A stretch of 64,000 nt of DNA, from the NCBI RefSeq assembly GCF_030125375.1, contig NZ_JASJUU010000004.1:372001-436000 (forward strand), read 5' to 3'. The notes under the pieces were generated by a model. That model did not search any database, had not been told where the DNA came from, and was given only the letters and a program-made list of their open reading frames with translations. The stretch is from Pseudoalteromonas umbrosa. Its GTDB lineage: Bacteria; Pseudomonadota; Gammaproteobacteria; Enterobacterales; Alteromonadaceae. Positions 44,401 through 54,400 of this stretch are shown here, one piece after another. Position 1 is the stretch's first letter. Every line of letters starts with the position of its first letter. The position numbers and the translations under genes were made by a program.

Positions 44401-44722
44401 AGGTGGAACTCTTGGTACTTCTAGCCGAGCACCATCTAGTGAACTAGAAAAAGCGTTAATTAAAGATTGGGAATTAGCATTAGGGACTTCTCCAATAGGT
44501 TTAGATGATAACTTCTTTGACTTAAATGGGCACTCGTTGATCGCAGCGACGCTGGTCAACAAAATTAAGCAAAGTTACGGTGTTGAGGTTGGATTACGAG
44601 ATTTTCTTGATGAGCCGACAGTTGCAGGCGTTGCAGGTGTTATTCAGACAAAGCAGTGGCTTGAAGAGCAAGAGCACCAGACAGAATCTGACGCACAAGA
44701 CGAAGACACACTCATTCTTTAA
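41438..44722 (+). CDS. PKS2: KS-AT-ACP type I polyketide synthase module
   Basis: A 1094-residue minimal module. I chose the ATG at 41438 because AGGA is seven bases upstream; an ATG six bases earlier would be too close. KS about 17-440 has active-site Cys190 but with TLCSS instead of TACSS, and DGHGTAT instead of EAHGTGT; KTNIGH is intact. AT about 540-850 has GHSLGE (Ser635) and HAFHS, so malonyl-CoA. The carrier domain (Ser1033, DLNGHS) is closer in sequence to peptidyl-carrier types. With no KR, the beta-keto group should remain. The N-terminus is acidic (DQVQDNEEQQE), complementing the basic tail of PKS1, and the C-terminus is acidic, ending EDTLIL. Confidence 0.93.
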   Translation: MFDQVQDNEEQQEMNEDIAIIGMVGRFPDADDVNEFWENLSQGVESVKIVTGDMLRERGFGEFVDKNPNYVSSEASLSDDIVRKFDASFFNISPREAEIMDPQHRLFLESCWDLFEQSGYSMEQYDGRVGVFGSTGFSGYLESNLLPNRDLLQQVGSFQTQLGNDKDFIATRVSYKMGFTGSSMSVSTLCSSAAVAIHMARESLLNYQNDIVLAGGVNISVSTSDSLYYQEGGIGANDGSCRAYDERASGTVAGSGLGIIALKRLEDALDDGDNILAVIKGSAINNDGSDKASYTAPSPEGQAQVIAEALAVSDVNPETITFIDGHGTATNIGDPIEISALTKAYRQYTDKKQYCGIGSVKTNIGHLVTAGGVASLIKMVLSLQHKKMPASLNFEKPNPKIDFANSPFYVNDKMQNWEVDGIPRRGAISSFGIGGTNVHIILEEAPQVEHSDEPQAPQAILLSAKTESALIKQKRNLLHYLSVNPGVSLADLAYTLKVGRCAFEHKFFTVCNSVTELKQQLESVDSALTAVRKQKPTDRSVCFMFPGQGTQYPKMAANLYSTQVVFKEAFDKCRTLVSKYAQIDLHDVLFNDAEGQSEALQNTQLAQVVLFSVEYALAQLWRDQGIEPDAMIGHSLGELSAACIAEVFSLEDGIKIVCERGRLMAQQAPGVMLSVALSREALDPYLSDSVELAAENGPTACVLCGPQNEITSVETQLTAAGIGSRRLKTSHAFHSASMVPAQKALEAFIEQVDLKAPQIPFVSNVTGDWITNEQAQSAAYWGKQLRNTVEFARCVNLVAQDPDCIFLEVGPGKALSTFAIMSGHNKELVIDTLPTHAEPQLDRELMVMAEAKLWGTGVKVDWQARYQGQSRKRMPLPTYPYDRKTYWVDAIPYGQTSATKELAFLDKTALDNYCGTHQDSANVSMSFKLDGTVPSSEVNTDKLFALREELQALLDKHQLDFDISPVMVAQATKMSAAGNIEQVEELDSGGTLGTSSRAPSSELEKALIKDWELALGTSPIGLDDNFFDLNGHSLIAATLVNKIKQSYGVEVGLRDFLDEPTVAGVAGVIQTKQWLEEQEHQTESDAQDEDTLIL

Positions 44723-44740
44723 TCATTTAATACCTATCAA

Positions 44741-44777
44741 AAGCGTCGTGCCATAAACCTAATTAGGTACGACGCTT
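44741..44777 (+). promoter_or_regulatory. Strong stem-loop between PKS2 and NRPS2
   Basis: AAGCGTCGTGCC pairs with GGTACGACGCTT over 12 bp (one G-U wobble) around a 13-nt loop, in the largest gap (80 bp) within the assembly-line genes. No U-run follows at once (AACAGCTTTT). Its right arm also overlaps an alternative perfect palindrome, ACCTAATTAGGT (44758-44769). It could attenuate or stabilise the operon mRNA, or be a partial terminator. Confidence 0.6.
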
Positions 44778-44802
44778 AACAGCTTTTACGGACTACTTTT
44801 CG

Positions 44803-47800
44803 ATGCAATTACTTACTTTAATTACGCGCCTGAGAGAGAGCGGCGTATCACTATCTTTGTCTAATTCACAACTGGTTTGTAAATTTCCCAAAGGCTGGGA
44901 TCAACCTGAATTAAAAAAAGCTCTGATTGAGCAAAAAGAAGAAATAAAAGATGTACTGAGAAACGCAAACTCTGGCACTAAGAATGCGCAATCCCTCGAT
45001 GACTTTTTACATTTAGAAGTCAAAAACAACGCAAAGAGCAATGACAGGCAAGCACCGCGTGCACTTTCCAGTGAAGAGTTAAGGCTTTGGTACTTAGACG
45101 AGGTTGAGCAAGTTGGTGCGGCAAATAATATGCCTTTACAGATTTTTAAATTTACTGGGAAGTTAGATATTGCTCAACTAGCAAAAGCACTTCACCTTAT
45201 TGTAATGAGGCATGAGTCCTTAAGAACAGTGTATCGCAGCGAAAAGGGTCAACCGCAGGCTGTTGTACAAGAAGCCAACGCTCATAAGCTAATCACATTA
45301 CAAAGTTCGCCAGAGGTGTTTAATTTAGTTGAGTTAGTAGAGTCAGAAAATGCAAGACGTTTTAACCTGTCTACGGGTCCATTGTTTCAGTGTACTTTGG
45401 TTGATCTAAACTGCGAAGAATATGTTTTAGTGATCGCAAAACATCATATTATTTCAGATGGGTGGTCGGTAAATATTTTAGTCTCTGAATTAGCTGAGCT
45501 TTACACTCAATTAGTGGATGGCTCTGCACTCGATATTGAGCCGTTAAAAGCCCAGTATCGAGAGTATGAAGGGGCACAATCAAAGTGGTTATTGAGTTCA
45601 GATGGAAAAGAAAAGCTGAAATTTTGGCAACAAACTTTAGAGGATATGCCGGAAAATTTAGACTTGCCAACAGATCATATTTCCTCACTTGAAGCTGGTA
45701 ATGGCTCGGGCAGTATTGATGCGAAGCTTTCAGCTGAAAAGTTGGAAAAACTAAAAGCTTATTGTAAAAATCAAAAAATCACTTCATTTGTTTTTTTACT
45801 TGGCACTTTCAACATACTCTTGAGCAAGTTATCAGACAGGCAAGATTTCATTGTCGGGTGTGCCAATGGGAGTCGCCATGCAGCTTATTTAGATCACATG
45901 ATTGGATGCTTTATTAATCACTTATTGATTAGGCAGCCTATTGACTGTGAGGCGACGGTAGCGGATTACTACCAAGCTCTGAAAATGCTGACCTACAGCG
46001 CATTTGAAAATCAGCAAATTCCTTATGAATGCCTTCAAGATATTGCTATTAAACAGGGTAGTAGTCAGAGCAAACTGTTCAATATCTATTTCAACTATTT
46101 AAATTACCCGACCGCAGCACCGACTTTATCTGGTTTGGAGATTGAGCAGCTAAATTTAGAGCAGCAAGCATCCAAGTTTGATATCACCCTCTATATTGAG
46201 GAGAGTGATAACGGGCTTGAGATCTCCTTCAACTTTAACAGTAATAAATTTAAAGCTGAACGTATTGCGTGCATGATGGAGCAGTATTTGCATTTGTTAT
46301 CGCACATCAGTGAATCTAGTAACCAAGCAATCAACACGTTATGTTTACCCAGTGAAGAAGCCCCGTATCAGCCTTTAGAAGTGCCACATCAAGACAGCGT
46401 AATTGTGACACAATTGATGCAACGTTTTGAGCAACATAGTCAAAAAACAGCATTGAGCGATGATGACAGACAGTTGAGTTATCAATCTCTGGGTCATTGT
46501 GTTGATAATTTTGCTAATGATCTAATGGCACAGCAAGTTGGTAAGGGAGATGTCGTTGCTATTGTCACAGATCGTCAACTTGAATTGGTCCCAGCCATAC
46601 TTGGCATTTTGAAAGCGGGCGCTGCATTTTGCTTGCTCCCCAATTCCCTGCCTTCAGGTATGATGTCTGATTGCTTGCAAGTAGCTAAAGCCAGTCATAT
46701 AACGTCTTTAATTAGTGATGTTGATGTATCTGGATTGATTGCCAATGCAGACGTGCAGCAGATTGAATTTATGCTTAATGATACAGAACTTAGTGAGGCA
46801 CCACAGTGGCCTCATGTCGATATTAATGATGTCGCTTATATTGCGTTTACATCCGGTACGACTGGTGCGAGTAAAGCGATCATGGGGGGGCATGCTTCAC
46901 TTGCGACTATGTTTGAAGGCCAGATTGAGAAGTTTGGTATTACCAGCGATGATAACGCTGCCTTGTTGTCGGGGCTTGGGCATGATCCTATGCATAGAGA
47001 TATTTTCCTCCCCTTACTAGCGGGTGCTCAATTGTTTATACCACCATGTGCGGCTTACGATATCGATACGCTACGTCCTTGGCTGAATCGCTGTGGTATT
47101 TCTATGTTGAATTTGACACCAACTTTAGCAAATGCGCTAGCAGGTGACGCACCTGAGTCATTGGCCTCATTAAATGCGATGATGTTGGCTGGAGAGCCTC
47201 TCTCAGCGCAAACAGTGTCACAGCTAAGGCATTATGTGCCTAATGCAAAGCTATTCAACCTCTATGGTGCAACGGAAACTCAGCAAGCTTTAGCTGTCTA
47301 TGAAATCCCACTTGAATACTCACAGGGGGGCGATGTAGTGCCACTGGCACAGCAATTACAAGGTGTATCTATCAAGGTATTAAACAGCGAAGGTTTACCT
47401 TGCGGTGTTGGTGAAATAGGGAATATATGGATTGAAAGTCCATTCATTGCCCATGGCTATCTCGATGGGCAAAGCTCAGGGGGATTTGAGTTAAGTAATG
47501 ATGGTAAAAAGCGTTATAAAACAGGTGATATCGGTCGCTATAACTTAGACGGTACGATTCAATATTGTGGCAGGCATGATAGACAGTTGAAGATTCGAGG
47601 TTACCGCATTGAACCATCGGCAATAGAAAATGAAGTAATGATGTTTTCGCAGGTCAGTGCCTGTCATGTGTTAGTGCATAAGGAAGCTCAAGACAACCTA
47701 GTTGCTTTTATTAAATATGCAAAATGCAGTGACGTCACGGAAAACTTGATAAGCGATATTATGGCACACCTTAAAGCGCAGTTATCAAGTGTGTGTGTAC

Positions 47801-50800
47801 CGAGCGAAGTTGTAGTGGTGGAACAGTGGCCGTTGACTAAAAATGGCAAATTGGACCAAGAAAAGTTGTGGCAACAGTATGGCCAAAATGCAAAGCCATT
47901 AGACATGACACCTGCAGAGGGCGAAGTTGAGTTATCGCTTCAACGTATTTGGGGTGAGTTACTTAATTCAAATAGTGATATAGGCGCTGAGCAAGACTTT
48001 TTTGAAATCGGAGGTCACTCATTACTCGCTGTTAAGTTGGTCGCAAAGATTGGTGCTCAATTTGATGTACAGCTAAGTGTAGCGGATATATTTCACTATC
48101 CGACAATTCGTGCATTGGCAGGTAAAATAGAGACTGCTAGTGAGGCTACTGTACTACCACCAATACAGCGCATTGCTGAAGATGTGGCTGTGCCTTTAGC
48201 ACATACGCAAGAGCGAATATGGTTTATTGACGAATTAAAAGGTGGTGCTGCTGAATATAATATTGCTTTTTCATTTAAAGTAACTGGAGAGTTCGATATC
48301 TCTTTGGCTGAAATGGCACTAAAAAAGATCATCGAGCGTCATGATATTTTAAAAACCATTTACTATGTTGATGAAGGTATCCCATATCAAAAAGTTAGAT
48401 CTGCGCAGAGCTTTAAAATAACTACAAGTGAGCTGGATATTAAGGATGGGAGCGTAGAGAATTTGCTTTATGACAAAGTGGCAGAGTTTAAGGCAAAGCC
48501 CTTTGATTTGAGTCGCGATTTGTTAATAAAAGCTGATTTGATAATGCTTAATCAACAGCCAGTTCAAATGCAGAGTATTTTCACTATTGTTGTGCATCAT
48601 ATTGCCACAGATGGTTGGTCAATGGCGTTATTGTGGTCTGAATTTAAAGAAATATATGGCCAATTAAGCCGTCAAGAAGCGCTTTACCTTCCTGAGGTGA
48701 GTCATCAATTTAGTGATTACGCACATTGGCAAAGAGGGTTAGACAAAACGTTATTGGATAAAGAGCTAACATACTGGAAAAAGCAGCTGACTCAGGCTCC
48801 TGCATTACATAGCATACCGCTAGATTTTGAGCGAACAGCTGAGAAATCAAATGTCGCTGCTAAACTTGAGTTTAAGCTGGACCAAGAAGTCAGTTCACGT
48901 CTTGTGCAATTTGCCCGAACTAAAAAGATCACACCATTTGTTTTAGTCCATTCTATTTTATCACTGGTTGTATCTCGTAATAGTAACCAACAAGACATTG
49001 TGATCGGAACGCCTGTGGCAAATAGGCACCACACTTGTTTAGACAATACCATTGGCTTTTTTGCCAATACATTGGCGTTGAAGGTGAATACCAATATAGA
49101 GACAGTTGATGAATATATTGCACATGTAAAGCAAGTAAACATTGAAGCGCAAAGTAACCAAAATGTGCCTTTTGATATGCTAGTGGATGCTCTAGAAGTC
49201 GCTAGAAGTGCTGCTTACAACCCAGTATTTCAGATTGTTTTAGCGATGAATAATATTGAGCTGGAGAACCTGTCGTTAGACGGTTTAAATATTGAGGAAC
49301 TACCTGAAAATTATAAGACAGCGTTATTTGACTTAGACTTTAATTGCTGGTTTGAAGACGATTGCTGGGCATTTAGTCTTGTGTATGACAGTGGTTTATT
49401 TACATCAGATAAAGCATCTTCGATTTTGGAACAATTAAAAACGGGCTTAACTAGCATTGTGACCGAGAATGCGACTAGGCTGCGTGACGTTAATATCTTA
49501 TCTGAAGCTCAGCTAACAGAGTTAATTGTTCAGCCAACAGAATCACGTGTGACAGTAGAACACTCAATCACACCAATTGAACAATTTACACAACAGGCTG
49601 GATTGTTCCCAAATAAAGTTGCTTTGATACATGCAAATCAAACATTGAGCTATGCCCAAGTGAATGAGCATGCAACGCAATTGGCTTGTCATCTTAAATC
49701 TCTTGGGATTGAAGCAAAAGAAAAAATAGGCATAGTCGTAAACAGAAATGCGAGGAGTGTGATTGCCATACTTGCGGCGTTGAAGTTGGGGGTTACTTTC
49801 ATCCCATTAGATCCTAAAGCGCCTGTGGAACGACTAAAATATCAAGCAAATGACGCACAGTTAGCTCGAATTATTGTGTGTGACGATAATGTATCTGAAG
49901 ATACTTTGGATTTTGGTGAGGATTATTTACTTTATGATGAAGCGTTAATGAGGCATTTAGAAGCGAATCATTACGACACCAAAGTTTTAAATTATCAACC
50001 AATGCCAGAAGATGATGCTTATATTATTTATACGTCAGGCTCAACAGGTGCGCCAAAAGGCATACCACAAAGCAACTATAATTTACTGCGCTTATTTGAA
50101 GTGACTGAGGCGGATTTCAGTTTTAATGATCAAGATGTTTGGTTGTTATTTCATTCATTGGCGTTTGATTTTAGTGTATGGGAAATGTGGGGGGCATTAT
50201 TGTTTGGTGGAACATTGGTGATCCCAGAGCACGAAAACTTATTAGATCCGGCAGTATTGAGTGAGTTATGTATCACAAATAAAGTAAGCGTACTTAATCA
50301 AACACCCAGTGCATTTAGTAACTTTGCACACTATGCGGTTGAAAATCAGCTTAGTTTCCCTCAATTGAGATACATTATTTTTGGTGGTGAAGCTTTAAAG
50401 TCTGACAGCATTGTAAATTGGGTAAGTTTTTTCGGAGATAATAAACCACAACTTGTAAATATGTACGGGATTACAGAAATAACTGTGCATGGTACGATTA
50501 AGAAGTTGAAGCGTCATGAATTAGATAATGGCTCAATTGGCCATAGTCTAAAAGATCAGACTTTTTATTTGCTTGATGAACAGCTCGCACCAGTACCTAA
50601 AGGGGCTGTGGGAGAAATTTGCATAGCTGGAGCTGGATTGGCAAAAGGCTATTTAGGTTTACCCGAGGTGACACAAAGACAGTTTGTTGATAACCCATAC
50701 GGTCAGGTAAAAGAAAAAATATACCGTAGTGGCGACTTGGCCCGTTACTTAGATAACGGAGAGTTACAATATATGGGCCGCAAAGATAGTCAGGTTAAAC

Positions 50801-51414
50801 TGCGAGGGTTCCGTATTGAGCTGCTTGAAATTGAGAGAAAAATACTTGCAGTAGAGGGGGTTGTTGACGCCTTTGTAAGGGTGGTTGAGTCGGCAAATAA
50901 GATTGAAAATATAGCAGCATACGTTGTATGCTCAGCTGAAATTGATCATGAAACATGGACTGCGAAGCTAAGAGAAGCCTTGTCAGATTCTCTACCAAGC
51001 TACATGGTTCCTACGTTTTTCGCGATACTCGACAATTTGCCAAAAAACATTAATGGCAAAATTGATACAGCAAAATTACCGGCCATTGAAAGCACAGAAA
51101 TGGCTAAAGGTTTTCGAGTGCCCGTTACACAAGAAGAAAAATGGGTTGCGCAAGCGACTGCAAAGGTATTGGGTGTCGAGACAAGTGCAATAAATTTAAA
51201 TGTTGGCTTTTTTGAGCTCGGTGGAAATTCATTGTTAGCAATTAGAATGTTAGCTGAACTGTCTGCATTGAGCGGAATACAAGTGACGATTACAGAATTT
51301 TTAAATATAACCGAATTGGGCGATGTTGCTAAATTTGTGGAAGCGGAAATAGAACTGCTTGATCTTCAAACACAACTGGCCCAAGGAGAAATAAAAGGAG
51401 AAGGGGTCTTATGA
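44803..51414 (+). CDS. NRPS2: docking-C-A-T-C-A-T synthetase
   Basis: A 2203-residue, two-module NRPS. A TubC-like N-terminal docking domain (about 1-55), C1 about 80-500 (HHIISDG), A1 535-1015, T1 Ser1073 (IGGHS), C2 1130-1560 (HHIATDG), A2 1590-2090, T2 Ser2143 (LGGNS). A1 is unusual: GHDPMHRDIF in place of the common FDxSxxE, with pocket D-P-R-N-M-A-L-Q-A-K. The P236/R239 pair recalls Lys2, ACV synthetase and the isoglutamate domain of microcystin synthetase, all of which activate a side-chain carboxyl of an alpha-amino diacid. A2 reads D-F-W-N-I-G-M-V-H-K, the standard Thr code. No E domain. The protein ends GEGVL; its stop overlaps NRPS3 (ATGA). Confidence 0.94.
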   Translation: MQLLTLITRLRESGVSLSLSNSQLVCKFPKGWDQPELKKALIEQKEEIKDVLRNANSGTKNAQSLDDFLHLEVKNNAKSNDRQAPRALSSEELRLWYLDEVEQVGAANNMPLQIFKFTGKLDIAQLAKALHLIVMRHESLRTVYRSEKGQPQAVVQEANAHKLITLQSSPEVFNLVELVESENARRFNLSTGPLFQCTLVDLNCEEYVLVIAKHHIISDGWSVNILVSELAELYTQLVDGSALDIEPLKAQYREYEGAQSKWLLSSDGKEKLKFWQQTLEDMPENLDLPTDHISSLEAGNGSGSIDAKLSAEKLEKLKAYCKNQKITSFVFLLGTFNILLSKLSDRQDFIVGCANGSRHAAYLDHMIGCFINHLLIRQPIDCEATVADYYQALKMLTYSAFENQQIPYECLQDIAIKQGSSQSKLFNIYFNYLNYPTAAPTLSGLEIEQLNLEQQASKFDITLYIEESDNGLEISFNFNSNKFKAERIACMMEQYLHLLSHISESSNQAINTLCLPSEEAPYQPLEVPHQDSVIVTQLMQRFEQHSQKTALSDDDRQLSYQSLGHCVDNFANDLMAQQVGKGDVVAIVTDRQLELVPAILGILKAGAAFCLLPNSLPSGMMSDCLQVAKASHITSLISDVDVSGLIANADVQQIEFMLNDTELSEAPQWPHVDINDVAYIAFTSGTTGASKAIMGGHASLATMFEGQIEKFGITSDDNAALLSGLGHDPMHRDIFLPLLAGAQLFIPPCAAYDIDTLRPWLNRCGISMLNLTPTLANALAGDAPESLASLNAMMLAGEPLSAQTVSQLRHYVPNAKLFNLYGATETQQALAVYEIPLEYSQGGDVVPLAQQLQGVSIKVLNSEGLPCGVGEIGNIWIESPFIAHGYLDGQSSGGFELSNDGKKRYKTGDIGRYNLDGTIQYCGRHDRQLKIRGYRIEPSAIENEVMMFSQVSACHVLVHKEAQDNLVAFIKYAKCSDVTENLISDIMAHLKAQLSSVCVPSEVVVVEQWPLTKNGKLDQEKLWQQYGQNAKPLDMTPAEGEVELSLQRIWGELLNSNSDIGAEQDFFEIGGHSLLAVKLVAKIGAQFDVQLSVADIFHYPTIRALAGKIETASEATVLPPIQRIAEDVAVPLAHTQERIWFIDELKGGAAEYNIAFSFKVTGEFDISLAEMALKKIIERHDILKTIYYVDEGIPYQKVRSAQSFKITTSELDIKDGSVENLLYDKVAEFKAKPFDLSRDLLIKADLIMLNQQPVQMQSIFTIVVHHIATDGWSMALLWSEFKEIYGQLSRQEALYLPEVSHQFSDYAHWQRGLDKTLLDKELTYWKKQLTQAPALHSIPLDFERTAEKSNVAAKLEFKLDQEVSSRLVQFARTKKITPFVLVHSILSLVVSRNSNQQDIVIGTPVANRHHTCLDNTIGFFANTLALKVNTNIETVDEYIAHVKQVNIEAQSNQNVPFDMLVDALEVARSAAYNPVFQIVLAMNNIELENLSLDGLNIEELPENYKTALFDLDFNCWFEDDCWAFSLVYDSGLFTSDKASSILEQLKTGLTSIVTENATRLRDVNILSEAQLTELIVQPTESRVTVEHSITPIEQFTQQAGLFPNKVALIHANQTLSYAQVNEHATQLACHLKSLGIEAKEKIGIVVNRNARSVIAILAALKLGVTFIPLDPKAPVERLKYQANDAQLARIIVCDDNVSEDTLDFGEDYLLYDEALMRHLEANHYDTKVLNYQPMPEDDAYIIYTSGSTGAPKGIPQSNYNLLRLFEVTEADFSFNDQDVWLLFHSLAFDFSVWEMWGALLFGGTLVIPEHENLLDPAVLSELCITNKVSVLNQTPSAFSNFAHYAVENQLSFPQLRYIIFGGEALKSDSIVNWVSFFGDNKPQLVNMYGITEITVHGTIKKLKRHELDNGSIGHSLKDQTFYLLDEQLAPVPKGAVGEICIAGAGLAKGYLGLPEVTQRQFVDNPYGQVKEKIYRSGDLARYLDNGELQYMGRKDSQVKLRGFRIELLEIERKILAVEGVVDAFVRVVESANKIENIAAYVVCSAEIDHETWTAKLREALSDSLPSYMVPTFFAILDNLPKNINGKIDTAKLPAIESTEMAKGFRVPVTQEEKWVAQATAKVLGVETSAINLNVGFFELGGNSLLAIRMLAELSALSGIQVTITEFLNITELGDVAKFVEAEIELLDLQTQLAQGEIKGEGVL

Positions 51415-54400
51415 TGTTAGCTCAGTTAGTGGTTGAAGCTAGCCGTCAGGGAGTACTACTTTATGAACAAGATGGTCAGCTAAAATATAAACTTAAAGTC
51501 GACCATTTCCCTGAGCAAATAAAATCTGAAATTCAGCAGAATAAAACTGAATTGATTAGCTTCCTAAGAAAAAGAAAGTTAAACCAACGCAAGGCGACAA
51601 TCCCGGTTTTTGAAAATAAAGATCTAAACCGGGTCCCCTTGACCCCATCACAGCAAGGTATTTGGTTGGCTCAACAGTTATCACCGGATAGCAATAAGTA
51701 TGTGATGTCTTTTGAGTTAGCCGTTGAAGGTGAGTTTGATGCAAATATTGCTGAACGTGCCTTTAATGAAATTATTTCACGACATGAAGTCTTAAGAGCA
51801 AACTTTTATGTTGATAATGGCGTGCCATTTCAGAGAATTCACTCTGATGTGGCATTCGCATTGGAGCGAGAACAGGTTGGTGAGGCACAGGGTTTGGATG
51901 ATCCTGTACTGCATCAACATGCCAGCGCTTTTAGAGGGCTCCCCTTTGACTTAACTCATGATATTCTCATCAGAGCTAAACACCTAGAAATCGGCCCTAA
52001 CAAAGGGCTGCTTTTATTTGGTGTCCACCACTTAATTGCTGATGGATGGTCGATTTCAGTCATCATGAAAGAGTTCATTGCACATTATAAATCTATTGCA
52101 CTGAGTCGCCATTGTGATTTACCTGAGTTGAGTGTTCAATTCAGTGATGTGTGTTTATGGCAGCAGCAAAAAGCGGAGTCATCTGAATATCAGGATGGGC
52201 TTGATTATTGGCAGCAGCGTTTGGACGGAATACCGCCTGTGAGCTCTTTACCGCTTGATAATGCGCGTCAAGGAAAAAGGGTTGGCGGACAGCTAACACA
52301 GCAATTAGCACCTGATTTAGTGCAACGCATGAAACAGTATTGCGCCAAGCATGACACAACCTTATTCATTTTGCTTAAAACCCTTTTTGCGTTGCATTTA
52401 GGGCGTGTTACGCGAGAAACCGATGTGGTAATCGGGGCGCCTGATTCAGGTCGAAGCCACGAACAAGCACAGTCCATGATAGGTTTGTTCTTGCAAACTA
52501 GGGTGATGAGAACCCAATTTGATGATAACCCATCATTTAGTGAGCTTTTACAGCGCTCCAAAGAGTACTTTATTGCTGACTCGAAGTATTTAGATATTCC
52601 TTTCGAAACCTTAGTGGCGCAAGTAAATCCAACAAGAGAGCGCTTTATCTCCCCTGTTTTTCAGGTTTTAATTAATTTTGATGCTATGTTGCCGTTTAAT
52701 GACGGGTTAGATAATGTCACTTTCCAAAGTGTTGAAGGCCATGAGTTGGAGAATAAGTTTGATTTAACCTTGTATTTCAGCGAGTCTGAGCAAGGTGCAT
52801 TGGACGTTTGCTGGGTCTACGATGCAGCCATATTCGATGCAGAGTCAATTCGTACTAACCAGAGTGAGTTTATACACTTAATAACAAACTGCATTGAACA
52901 TGAAACGCGACCTGTCTTATCACACCCTTGGTCCTCTCCATATGTAGTGACTCCTAAAAAGTCTTTGCAGCAGCCCCCATCGGTTGTTGAGTTGTTTTTG
53001 CAGCAAGTCGCAAAAGTACCGAATCATGTTGCACTAAGGAGTGATGAAGCGTGCTACACCTATACACAGTTAAATACGCTTGTTAATAAGGCATGTTCAG
53101 TATTAGAGCAGTCATATAATATTTCGCGTGGTCACCGGGTTGCAATTGCAACCAGTCGAGATGAATACAGGATTGTATACATGTTGGCTATATTAAAGTT
53201 GTCATGCACGTATATCCCCATCAGTGAAGAGTTACCACGCAATCGTGTTGAGTTCATTCTTAAAGATGCAGAAGCAGATCTCGTTATTGTTGATGACCAA
53301 ATTTGGTCGCAGTTTGAGCTAACTTGTTACAACGTGAAACAGAGTAAATTTTTGGCTGAACTGACGCTGGCTGAAGATAAAGAGCCTGCCATCGAACATA
53401 GAGAGGGAGATGATATTGCCCATATCATCTACACCTCAGGCTCAACTGGTCAGCCAAAAGGCGTATTAGGTACATTTCAGGCTACTGCAAATAGAATTCA
53501 GTGGATGATATCTAAGTGGCCATTTTCAGCAGACGAAGTCACGGCGCATATTACATCTTGTGCGTTTATTCGTGGGATATGGGAAGTATTGACGCCATTG
53601 TGCGCAGGTAGCACATTGACGTTGTTTAAGCGCAGCGTGGTGAAAGATGTCAACGCGTTTGCCGAGCAACTGTCAGCGCGCAATGTGAGCCGTATCGTGA
53701 CGGCTCCCAGTTTAGTAAATGGCATCTTACATTTATCTGACACAGTGCGATCACAGATAAATGATACATTGAAATACTGGTTTGTAAGTGGTGAACCGTT
53801 CCCTGTACAGCTGGCATCTAAAGCACTTAATCAGATGCCAGCGGTCGAGTTTTATAATTTATATGGCTCTACAGAAGTGATGTCAGATGTAATGTGGAGC
53901 AAAGTGGCCGTGTCAGCATCACAAAGTCGTTTACCAATTGGCGAAGTGATAGAGCATGTGGGGGCGTATATTGCGGATACCAATGCAAATCCAGTTGCGC
54001 CTGGAGCCATCGGGGAAATTGTTATCACTGGTGCTGCGTTAGCCAGAGGGTATACCCAGAATGCCACCGGTGGATTTTCTTCTTCTCTGCAGGGGCCAGT
54101 CTACCATACGGGAGATTTAGGTCGTGTTGACCTGCAAGGTCGGTTTGAATGTTTTGGCAGGCAAGATGATCAAATTAAAATTCGCGGTTACAGAGTAGAG
54201 CTTGGGGAAATATTAAGCCATTTACTAAAAGTGTCAGAGGTCAAATCCGCTGCTGTGATCCCTTTGATAAATGACGACAGTGATGCCTCCAGAATTATTG
54301 CTTATGTCGTATCGCCAACTTTTGACGAGCAAAGAATTAAGCAGGCTTTGTTAAAAGAGCTACCGCATTATTTCGTGCCTAGCACTATCGTGTCTGTTGA

